16,768 nucleotides of DNA from JALYUA01 sp040004225 (GTDB lineage: Bacteria > Acidobacteriota > Thermoanaerobaculia > UBA5066 > Gp7-AA6): positions 1 through 16,768 of the forward strand of contig JBDUBI010000259.1 in NCBI GenBank assembly GCA_040004225.1, in the 5' to 3' direction. The notes under the pieces were generated by a model that was not told where the DNA came from, made no database searches, and saw nothing but the letters and a program-made list of their open reading frames with translations. Positions 5,589-12,067 of the stretch are shown piece by piece (positions within the stretch are counted from its first letter, which is position 1; each line of letters begins with the position of its first letter). The translations under genes were made by a program, and so were the position numbers.

Positions 5589-7427
5589 GTGGCGAACGAA
5601 CGCATCATCGTCGTCGGAGGAGGGCTGGCCGGGCTGATGACCACGGTCCGCGCGGCGGAGCTCGGCGTGAGCGTCGACCTCTTCTCGATCGTCCCCGTCA
5701 AGCGCAGCCACTCCGTGTGCGCGCAGGGCGGAATCAACGGCGCGGTGAACACGAAGGGCGAAGGCGACTCGACCGCGATCCATTTCGACGACACCGTTTA
5801 CGGGGGCGATTTCCTCGCCGACCAGCCTCCCGTCAAGGCGATGTGCGAAGCCGCGCCCGGGATCATCAATCTCCTCGACCGGATGGGCGTGATGTTCAAC
5901 CGGACCCCCGAGGGTCTCCTCGACTTTCGCCGGTTCGGCGGGACGAAGTTTCACCGTACCGCCTTCGCCGGCGCGACGACCGGGCAGCAGCTGCTGTACG
6001 CGCTCGATGAGCAGGTGCGCCGGTTCGAAGTCGCCGGGCTGGTGCGCAAGTACGAGGCCTGGGAGTTTCTGGGACTCGTCCGGGACGCGGACGGCAACTG
6101 CCGCGGGATCACCGCGCTCGACTGGTATTCGATGAAGATCGAGACCTTCGCGGGCGCCGCCGTGATGCTCGCGACGGGCGGACCCGGAATCGTCTTCGGC
6201 CGCTCGACGAATTCGGTCATCAACACCGGGACCGCCGCATCGGCGGCCTACCAGGACGGCGCGCGTTACGCCAACGGCGAGTTCATCCAGGTGCACCCCA
6301 CCTCGATTCCCGGAACCGACAAGCTGCGGCTCATGTCGGAGTCGGCCCGCGGAGAGGGCGGCCGTGTCTGGGTGCCGAGGACGCAGGGCGACATTCGCGC
6401 GCCGAAAGCCATCCCCGAGGGGGAGCGCTGGTACTTTCTGGAAGAGAAATACCCCGCCTACGGCAACCTCGTCCCCCGCGACATCGCGACGCGCGAGATT
6501 TTTCAGGTGTGTCTGCAGGGGTACGGCATCGGCGGGCGCCGCGAGGTCTACCTCGACTTGACGCACATCCCGCGCAAGGAGCTGGACACGAAGCTCGCCG
6601 GGATCCTCGAGATCTACGAGAAGTTCGTCGGAGACGATCCGCGGGAAACGCCCATGAAGGTGTTTCCCGGGATGCACTACTCGATGGGCGGGCTGTGGGT
6701 GCAGTTCGCGAAGAACGAGACGACCGGCGGCCTGGACGAGGCCTCGCCGAAGAACCAGGCGACGAACGTTCCCGGTCTTTACGCCTCCGGAGAGGTGGAT
6801 TTTTCCGTTCATGGGGCGAATCGTCTCGGCGCCAACTCTCTCGTGTCCTGCCTCTATGCCGGCAAAATCGGAGGCCCGGCGATGGTTCGGCACGGCCGCG
6901 AGACTTCGTCGAAGCTTCCCGCTGCCGAGGGCGCGTTTCTCGAGGCGAAGAAGCGGTGGGATGCCGAATTCAAGAGGCTCGCCAACGCCTCGGGCCCGGA
7001 AAATCCGCACGTGCTGGCGGAAGAGATGGGCGACTGGATGACGGACAACGTCACCGTCGTGCGGGAAAATCGCAAGCTTCAGGAGACCGAGACGAAGCTC
7101 CAGGAGCTCGAAGAGCGCTGGAAGAACGTCGGCCTCACGGACCGGTCCGGCTTCGCGAACCGCGAGATCTCTTTCATCAACCAGCTCCGCAACATGCTGG
7201 TGATCGCCCGCGTGATGACCCGCGGCGCCCTGATGCGCGACGAGTCGCGCGGCGCCCATTTCAAGGTGAAGGATCTCGCGAAGGGTGTGACGGAAGAAAA
7301 CGCGCTGCCTCGCGACGACGCAAACTTCCTGAAAACCACGATCGCGGAGCACTCGGTCGACGGGCCGAAGATCACGTACGCGCCGGTAGACACGTCGCTG
7401 ATCAAGCCGCGAGCGAGGAAGTACTGA
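5589..7427 (+). CDS. sdhA: Succinate dehydrogenase flavoprotein subunit
   Basis: Catalytic subunit of complex II: oxidises succinate to fumarate and passes electrons via FAD to SdhB. FAD-binding Rossmann motif VVGGGLAGL spans residues 8-16. The flavinylation segment RSHSVCAQGGINGAVN has His41 as the expected covalent FAD attachment. HRTAFAGATTGQQLL (H122), MHYSMGG (H363) and the conserved GANRLGANSL arginine (R412) form the dicarboxylate site and capping region. The C-terminal helical domain is complete. I choose the GTG at 5589 (612 aa), 7 nt after the sdhC stop, because the next upstream candidate (5550) would lie within sdhC and add residues before the Rossmann strand that the family lacks. 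No strong Shine-Dalgarno is present, consistent with translational coupling. The reverse reaction (fumarate reduction) cannot be excluded from sequence. Confidence 0.97.
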   Translation: MANERIIVVGGGLAGLMTTVRAAELGVSVDLFSIVPVKRSHSVCAQGGINGAVNTKGEGDSTAIHFDDTVYGGDFLADQPPVKAMCEAAPGIINLLDRMGVMFNRTPEGLLDFRRFGGTKFHRTAFAGATTGQQLLYALDEQVRRFEVAGLVRKYEAWEFLGLVRDADGNCRGITALDWYSMKIETFAGAAVMLATGGPGIVFGRSTNSVINTGTAASAAYQDGARYANGEFIQVHPTSIPGTDKLRLMSESARGEGGRVWVPRTQGDIRAPKAIPEGERWYFLEEKYPAYGNLVPRDIATREIFQVCLQGYGIGGRREVYLDLTHIPRKELDTKLAGILEIYEKFVGDDPRETPMKVFPGMHYSMGGLWVQFAKNETTGGLDEASPKNQATNVPGLYASGEVDFSVHGANRLGANSLVSCLYAGKIGGPAMVRHGRETSSKLPAAEGAFLEAKKRWDAEFKRLANASGPENPHVLAEEMGDWMTDNVTVVRENRKLQETETKLQELEERWKNVGLTDRSGFANREISFINQLRNMLVIARVMTRGALMRDESRGAHFKVKDLAKGVTEENALPRDDANFLKTTIAEHSVDGPKITYAPVDTSLIKPRARKY

Positions 7428-7488
7428 TGGCCGGGAAACGGACCTTTCAGAGCGGAAACCGACGGAATTGAGGGACCCGAGGAAAACC

Positions 7489-8235
7489 ATGCCTTCCAGC
7501 ATTCGCATCTCCGTCAAGCGTCAGGACACGCCGATGTCATCTCCCTACTGGGAGGAATACGAGATCCCGTACCAGCCGCGGCAGAACGTCGTTTCTGTCC
7601 TCATGGAAATCGCCAAAGACCCGAAGACCCGCGCCGGGAAGCCCACGTCTCCCGTCGTGTACGACCGGGCGTGTCTCGAGGAGGTCTGCGGGTCCTGCGC
7701 GATGCGAATCAACGGGGTGTCCCGGATGGCGTGCACCGCGCTGATCGACTCGCTCGAGCAGCCCATACGCCTGGAGCCCATGGCGAAGTTTCCGGTGCAG
7801 CGCGACCTGTCTGTCGACCGCGGAGTGATGTTCGAGTCGTTGAAGCGCATCAAGGGGTGGATTCCGATCGACGGAACCTACGATCTCGGGCCCGGGCCCC
7901 GGATGCCGGAGCCGGAGCGGCAGCAGGCGTACGAGTACGCGAAATGCATCACCTGCGGGAATTGTCTGGACGTCTGTCCGCAGGTCAACGGACGGTCGAA
8001 CTTCATGGGGGCCGCTCCGATCGCGCAGGCTCGCCTTTTCAACTCCCATCCCACGGGAGCGATGAACGCCGCGGAACGGCTCGAGGCCTTAATGGCGGAA
8101 GGAGGCATCGACGACTGCGGCAACGCGCAGAACTGCGTCCGCGCTTGCCCGAAGTCGATCCCCTTAACCACCGCCATCGCGGAGATGTACTCGGCCACGA
8201 CCCGGCACGGCATAAGAAAGCTGTTCGGGACTTAG
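7489..8235 (+). CDS. sdhB: Succinate dehydrogenase iron-sulfur subunit
   Basis: Electron-transfer subunit of complex II with three clusters. The N-terminal ferredoxin domain carries [2Fe-2S] ligands C62, C67, C70 and C82 (CLEEVCGSCAMRINGVSRMAC is 21 residues; key Cys as listed). The C-terminal domain carries CITCGNCLDVCP (C153, C156, C159, C163) and CGNAQNCVRACP (C210, C216, C220). Together these give one [4Fe-4S] and one [3Fe-4S] cluster by family rules. Length 248 is typical of the B. subtilis type. The ATG at 7489 is preferred over an in-frame TTG at 7468, because GAGG stands about 6 nt upstream and the mature N-terminus then matches the family. It is separated from sdhA by 61 nt, the largest gap between the sdh genes, and lies 61 nt ahead of sucC. 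Confidence 0.97.
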   Translation: MPSSIRISVKRQDTPMSSPYWEEYEIPYQPRQNVVSVLMEIAKDPKTRAGKPTSPVVYDRACLEEVCGSCAMRINGVSRMACTALIDSLEQPIRLEPMAKFPVQRDLSVDRGVMFESLKRIKGWIPIDGTYDLGPGPRMPEPERQQAYEYAKCITCGNCLDVCPQVNGRSNFMGAAPIAQARLFNSHPTGAMNAAERLEALMAEGGIDDCGNAQNCVRACPKSIPLTTAIAEMYSATTRHGIRKLFGT

Positions 8236-8296
8236 AAGGGCGGTCGTCGATTTCAGCATCCGGCTCGTTTCCGAGACCTGATACCTTCCCTCCCCC

Positions 8297-9454
8297 ATGA
8301 AAGTCCACGAATACCAGGCCAAGTCCCTCCTCGCGCGCTACGGCGTCCCCGTGCCTCGCGGAGAGGTCACGGACAATCCCGAGGAAGCGCGGCAGATCGC
8401 GAAGCGTCTCGGCGGACGAGCCGTCGTCAAGGCCCAGATCCATGCCGGCGGCCGCGGAAAAGGCGGCGGCGTCAAGGTCGCCAGGACCCCCGAGGAAGCG
8501 TTCGAATTCGCGAAGAAGATCCTCGGCATGACGCTGATCACTGCCCAGACCGGGCCGGAGGGTCGCCTCGTGCAGAAGGTTCTGGTGGAGGAGGCGCTCG
8601 ACATCGACCGCGAGCTGTACCTCTCCGTGACCCTCGATCGCGGCCGCGGTCTGCCTTCGATGATGGCGTCGAAGTCCGGAGGGATGGAGATCGAGGAGGT
8701 CGCGGCGAAGGATCCCGCGGCGATCGTCCGAGAGACGCTGGATCCGGCGATCGGGATGTTTCCTTTCCAGGCCCGCAAGCTGGCCTTCGCGCTCGGCCTC
8801 ACCGGTGAAAGCTTCAAGAAGGGGATCGCCTTCATGCCGGCGCTCTTCCGCGCGTACATCGAGACGGACGCGACGCTCGCCGAAATCAATCCGCTTCTGG
8901 TCACGAAGGCGGGCGATGTCCTCGCGCTCGACGCAAAGATGACTTTCGACGACAACGCGCTGTTCCGACATGCCGACATCAAGGCGATGCGGGACCTGAC
9001 CGAGGAGGATCCGCTCGAGGTCGAAGCGTCGAAGTTCGGACTGAACTACATCAAGCTCGAGGGCAATGTCGGCTGCATGGTGAATGGCGCGGGGCTGGCG
9101 ATGGCGACCATGGACCTCGTGAAACTGGCGGGCGGAGAGCCCGCCAACTTTCTGGACGTCGGCGGCGGCGCCAACGAAGAGCAGGTCAAGAACGCGTTCC
9201 GCATCATTCTTTCCGACAGGAACGTGCGAGGCGTCCTGATCAACATCTTCGGAGGGATCATGCGCTGCGACATCATCGCCAACGGGGTGGTCGCGGCCGT
9301 CCGCGAGATGGGCCTGTCCCTTCCCGTCGTGGTCCGCCTCGAGGGCACGAACGTCGATCTCGGAAAGCAGATTCTCCGGGATTCGGGCTTGAAGATCACG
9401 CCCGCGGACGGTCTCGCGGACGGCGCCACGAAAGTCGTCGAGGCGGTCCGATGA
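8297..9454 (+). CDS. sucC: Succinyl-CoA synthetase (ADP/GDP-forming) beta subunit
   Basis: With SucD it converts succinyl-CoA, phosphate and NDP into succinate, CoA and NTP in the TCA cycle. The 385 residues start MKVHEYQAKSLLARYGVPVP, the classic N-terminus. An ATP-grasp domain fills residues 1 to about 235, with a Gly-rich nucleotide loop HAGGRGKGGGV (49-59) and metal ligands N198 (AEINPL) and D212 (LDAK). The CoA-ligase domain follows (GNVGCMVNGAGLAMATMD from 256, then DVGGGA, GGIMRCDIIA, RLEGTNVDLG). ATP versus GTP preference cannot be read. No Shine-Dalgarno is visible: the 15 nt before the ATG are pyrimidine-rich. A weak TACCTT lies 9 nt upstream, so an internal promoter with a near-leaderless message is possible. 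Its TGA overlaps the sucD ATG. Confidence 0.98.
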   Translation: MKVHEYQAKSLLARYGVPVPRGEVTDNPEEARQIAKRLGGRAVVKAQIHAGGRGKGGGVKVARTPEEAFEFAKKILGMTLITAQTGPEGRLVQKVLVEEALDIDRELYLSVTLDRGRGLPSMMASKSGGMEIEEVAAKDPAAIVRETLDPAIGMFPFQARKLAFALGLTGESFKKGIAFMPALFRAYIETDATLAEINPLLVTKAGDVLALDAKMTFDDNALFRHADIKAMRDLTEEDPLEVEASKFGLNYIKLEGNVGCMVNGAGLAMATMDLVKLAGGEPANFLDVGGGANEEQVKNAFRIILSDRNVRGVLINIFGGIMRCDIIANGVVAAVREMGLSLPVVVRLEGTNVDLGKQILRDSGLKITPADGLADGATKVVEAVR

Positions 9455-10335
9455 TCTGGGTGGGAAAGGAAACGAGGCTCGTCGTCCAGGGGCTGACCGG
9501 ACGAGAGGGAAGCTTTCACGCGCTCGCCTGCCGCGACTACGGCACGGCGGTCGTCGCGGGTGTCACGCCGGGCAAGGGCGGCACCATGCACGAGGGAATC
9601 CCGGTTTTCGACACCGTTGCCGACGCCGTCTCGCAGACCGGCGCGAACGCCTCGATGATCTTCGTCCCGCCGCCCTTTGCGGCCGACGCCGTGGTCGAGG
9701 CCGCCGACGCGGGCATCGCGGTGATCGCCTGCATCACGGAGGGAATCCCGACCAACGACATGGTGCGGGTCAAGGCCGCTCTGGCGCGCCGGTCGGCGGA
9801 AGGCGTCTCCGTCCGCCTGATCGGACCCAACTGCCCGGGCATCATCACTCCCGGCGAATGCAAGATCGGGATCATGCCGGGCCGGATTCACAAGCCGGGA
9901 GCGATCGGCGTGATCTCGCGCTCGGGCACCCTGACATACGAAGCGGTCGATCAGCTCACGCATCTCGGCCTCGGGCAGTCGACGGTGATCGGGATCGGCG
10001 GAGATCCGGTGAACGGCACCAGCTTCATCGACTGCCTGGCCGCCTTCGCCGACGACTCCGGCACGGAGGCGGTGATCCTGATCGGAGAGATCGGTGGATC
10101 GGCGGAAGAGGAAGCCGCCTGCTGGATCGCCGGCAACTTCCGCAAACCCGTGGTCGCGTTCATCGCGGGGCAGACCGCTCCGCCGGGGAGAAGAATGGGC
10201 CACGCCGGAGCGATCATCGCGGGGGGGCGGGGAACCGCCGCCGACAAGGTGAAAGCGCTCGAGGCGGCGGGCGTCTCGGTCGTGCGCTCTCCGGCGGATC
10301 TGGGCAGCCGGATGAAGGAGCGTCTCGGTCGATGA
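9451..10335 (+). CDS. sucD: Succinyl-CoA synthetase alpha subunit
   Basis: Catalytic phospho-histidine subunit of succinyl-CoA synthetase. CoA-binding Rossmann domain occupies the N-terminal half (VVQGLTGREGSFHA from 11; TPGKGG 39-44; IGPNCPGIITPGECKIGIMP from 124). The ligase half contains GEIGGSAEEEAACWI (212-226) and the phosphorylated histidine in RRMGHAGAIIAGG (H251). Length 294 is normal. It overlaps sucC by 4 nt at its start and overlaps the following small membrane-protein gene by 4 nt at its end (ATGA both times), so the three genes are almost certainly cotranscribed and translationally coupled. Confidence 0.98.
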   Translation: MIWVGKETRLVVQGLTGREGSFHALACRDYGTAVVAGVTPGKGGTMHEGIPVFDTVADAVSQTGANASMIFVPPPFAADAVVEAADAGIAVIACITEGIPTNDMVRVKAALARRSAEGVSVRLIGPNCPGIITPGECKIGIMPGRIHKPGAIGVISRSGTLTYEAVDQLTHLGLGQSTVIGIGGDPVNGTSFIDCLAAFADDSGTEAVILIGEIGGSAEEEAACWIAGNFRKPVVAFIAGQTAPPGRRMGHAGAIIAGGRGTAADKVKALEAAGVSVVRSPADLGSRMKERLGR

Positions 10336-10754
10336 CGGGCGCCAGCCTTTACGAGGAGACGCAGGGCTTCGGCCCCTGGCTCTACGCGGTTGCCGCGCTG
10401 CTCGTTTTGATCGCCCTGTCGCTGGCGACTCTCAAGATGAGAACCAGCGTCGATCGCGACGCGATCACAGTTCGATTCGGCTTCCTGAATACGACGCGCA
10501 TCCCGTTCGCGGAGATCGCCCGCGCGGAGGCTGTCGCGTACCGTCCCATCCGCGATTACGGCGGCTGGGGGATCCGCGGCTTCGGCGGGCGCCGCGCGTT
10601 GAACGTCCGGGGCAACCTGGGGGTTCTCGTCGTCCGCGCGGATGGCGCCACGGTTCTGGTCGGCTGTCAGCGCCCCCGGGAGCTGCTGGCCGCGCTCGCC
10701 GGCGTAGGGGTCAAGACGGAAGACAAGCTCCCGGCCGACGTCCGGGAGTTCTGA
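10332..10754 (+). CDS. Small membrane-anchored PH-like protein inside the TCA operon, function unknown
   Basis: A 140-residue protein with one N-terminal transmembrane segment (about 16-35) followed by a compact, strand-rich domain. Features: MRTSVDRDAITVRFGFLN (36-53), RIPFAEIARAEAVAYRPIRD (56-75), a Gly/Trp turn GGWGIRGFGGRRALNVRGN (77-95), and LVVRADGATVLVGCQRPREL (99-118). The order 'Asp-x-x-x-Ile-x-V-R-F-G, Ile-P-F-x-E-I, YRP-RxYGGWGIR, ALNVRGN-GV, VGxQRPxEL' is, as I recall, a recurrent pattern in uncharacterised bacterial membrane proteins with PH-like domains; those usually have more transmembrane length. No catalytic residues are evident. The ATG overlaps the sucD stop and ndk begins 50 nt downstream. 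Position suggests a partner or membrane tether for TCA enzymes, but that is speculation; the family often occurs away from TCA genes. Confidence 0.85.
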   Translation: MTGASLYEETQGFGPWLYAVAALLVLIALSLATLKMRTSVDRDAITVRFGFLNTTRIPFAEIARAEAVAYRPIRDYGGWGIRGFGGRRALNVRGNLGVLVVRADGATVLVGCQRPRELLAALAGVGVKTEDKLPADVREF

Positions 10755-10804
10755 ACTCGAATCAAAACGAGGTCGCCGCGGCGGGCGGCAGAAAAGGACC
10801 ACCG

Positions 10805-11221
10805 TTGAGCCAGAGAACGCTGACCATCTTGAAACCCGACTCCGTCGCCGCGGGCAAAGCCGGAGCTATCCTCGCGCATCTCGAGGGCGAGGGATTCCGG
10901 CTGGCGGGATTGAAGAAGATCCGTCTCGCCCCGGACCAGGCGCGGGCCTTTTACGCCGTTCACCGGGAGCGGCCGTTCTTCGAGGGGCTCGTGAAATTCA
11001 TGACCGAGGGACCCGTCGTCGTCGCCGCTCTGGAGCGCGCCGACGCAGTCCCGCACCTCCGGGCCACGATGGGCGCGACCGATTCGAAGAAGGCGGACGC
11101 CGGGACCGTGCGAAACCTCTACGGCACTGACATCGAACGCAACGCGATCCATGGGAGCGATTCCCCCGCGAACGCGGACAACGAGATTGCCTTCTTTTTT
11201 GCGGCCGCCGAGCTGATTTAG
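10805..11221 (+). CDS. ndk: Nucleoside diphosphate kinase
   Basis: Transfers the gamma phosphate between nucleoside triphosphates and diphosphates through a phospho-histidine. The 138 residues contain TLTILKPDSV (5-14, with Lys10 of the active site), FF(E/)GLVKFMTEGPVV (58-72) and the signature NAIHGSDSP (113-121) with catalytic H116. Length and ending are typical. The start is a TTG preceded by AAGGA about 8 nt upstream; no ATG or GTG is better placed, and the family N-terminus (Arg-Thr-Leu-x-Ile-x-Lys-Pro-Asp) begins 4 residues later. Last gene of the TCA operon; it can exchange the triphosphate made by SucCD between adenine and guanine nucleotides. Confidence 0.97.
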   Translation: MSQRTLTILKPDSVAAGKAGAILAHLEGEGFRLAGLKKIRLAPDQARAFYAVHRERPFFEGLVKFMTEGPVVVAALERADAVPHLRATMGATDSKKADAGTVRNLYGTDIERNAIHGSDSPANADNEIAFFFAAAELI

Positions 11222-11237
11222 CCTTCGGGGGCGAAGG
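11221..11237. repeat. Short hairpin at the ndk stop that seeds the tandem repeat
   Basis: CCTTCG (11222-11227), a GGGG loop and CGAAGG (11232-11237) form a 6-bp stem directly after the ndk stop. Its 3' arm is the first GCGAAGG unit of the tandem array. No T-run follows, so it is at best a weak or former terminator. Confidence 0.5.
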
Positions 11238-11286
11238 GCGAAGGGCGAAGGGCGAAGGGCGAAGGGCGAAGGGCGAAGGGCGAAGG
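11231..11286. repeat. Tandem heptamer repeat, 8 x GCGAAGG
   Basis: Eight perfect head-to-tail copies of GCGAAGG fill 56 of the 71 bp between the convergent ndk and trmJ stop codons. The trmJ TGA (read on the minus strand) begins 6 bp beyond the last unit. A perfect 7-mer array is typical of replication slippage and is likely to vary in copy number between strains. Any 5' CCTTCG arm could pair with any of the eight units. Confidence 0.97.
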
Positions 11287-11292
11287 GGCCTG

Positions 11293-12027
11293 TCAGCCGT
11301 TTTCGACGGCGCGCCGCAGAGACACCATCACCCGGTTCGCCACGCCGCGGAGAATCGCCGCTTCGCGCGTCGTGAGAGGGCGTCCCGCCACGATTCTCCG
11401 CCAGGCGCGCAGCGACCGGTCGCGGTGGCCGGTATCGTAGAACCCTGTCGCTTCGAGGGCCCGGTCCCAGTGGTCCAGGGCCCCTTCCACTTCTCGCGCC
11501 GTGGCCCATCCCTCCGCCTCGGGATCCGGGGAAATCAATCCGGGCTCCCTCATCCGCGCGACGGCGAGGACCGCCGCCACGGCGTGCGACACGTTCAGGG
11601 TCGGAAATTCAGGTTGGGAGGGGAGCCGAAGACAGGCCGAAGCGCGCGACCTTTCTTCTTCGGTCAGGCCGCTGCGCTCGGGGCCGAAAACGAAGACGAC
11701 GCGCGCCGCGGGGCCGAGCTCGCTCAAAAAACCGGGGAGATCGCCGAGCTCGAGCGCGCGCTGTTCCTCGCGGCCTCGCATGGAAGACGTCGCGATCACC
11801 GCGTCGAAATCTGCGACGGCCGTCGGCACGTCCGGCACCCGCTCGATCGCGGCGAGAACGTCATCCGCCCCCGAGGCGAGCCGCACCGAATCGTCGTCCG
11901 GGAGCGCCGCGGGCTCGACGACCGTAAGTCGGCGCACTCCAAAATTCTTGCAGGCACGCGCCGCCGATCCGAGGTTCCCGGGCGTGTGTGTCCGTACGAG
12001 GACGACGGAGATTTCGCGATGGGCCAT
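11293..12027 (-). CDS. trmJ: tRNA (cytidine/uridine-2'-O-)-methyltransferase, TrmJ-like
   Basis: SPOUT-class methyltransferase expected to 2'-O-methylate position 32 in the tRNA anticodon loop using S-adenosylmethionine. The 244 residues show the trefoil-knot motifs in order: motif 1 THTPGNLGSAARACKNFG (13-30, with N18 and R24), motif 2 VFVFGPERSGLTEEE (111-125) and motif 3 LRLPSQPEFPTLNVSHAVAAVL (133-154, given as key residues P136, P143, N145, S147). The C-terminal extension (165-244) is the helical dimerisation part seen in TrmJ (TREAAILRGVANRV). TrmL and TrmH lack this arrangement, but the exact target is inferred. No Shine-Dalgarno; GATAAT ends 6 nt before the ATG. Divergent from the VWA gene, convergent with ndk. 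Confidence 0.92.
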   Translation of the reverse strand: MAHREISVVLVRTHTPGNLGSAARACKNFGVRRLTVVEPAALPDDDSVRLASGADDVLAAIERVPDVPTAVADFDAVIATSSMRGREEQRALELGDLPGFLSELGPAARVVFVFGPERSGLTEEERSRASACLRLPSQPEFPTLNVSHAVAAVLAVARMREPGLISPDPEAEGWATAREVEGALDHWDRALEATGFYDTGHRDRSLRAWRRIVAGRPLTTREAAILRGVANRVMVSLRRAVENG

Positions 12028-12033
12028 TTCGGA

Positions 12034-12063
12034 ATTATCCGGCAGGAAGTATCATTTCCACAA
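12034..12063. promoter_or_regulatory. Divergent promoter region of trmJ and the VWA gene
   Basis: Only 40 bp separate the two start codons. Minus strand: TTGTGG (12063-12058), an 18-nt spacer and GATAAT (12039-12034), with 6 nt to the trmJ ATG, predicting a leaderless trmJ mRNA. Plus strand: TATCAT (12050-12055), 12 nt before the VWA ATG at 12068, predicting a leader of about 6 nt; no good plus-strand -35 is seen. Consensus reading only. Confidence 0.45.
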
Positions 12064-12067
12064 AGAG

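Noticed and set aside
7427..7471. A 14-codon frame (ATG overlapping the sdhA stop) between sdhA and sdhB
   Set aside because: It has the ATGA-like overlap seen elsewhere, but is very short, has no recognisable pattern, and nothing marks it as a leader peptide. Conservation would be needed.
5475..7517. A 680-codon minus-strand frame antisense to sdhA
   Set aside because: It is the mirror of strong codon bias in sdhA. The protein has no recognisable domain and sdhA is certain.
11231..11286. The heptamer array as a CRISPR array
   Set aside because: Units are 7 bp, directly abutting and without spacers.
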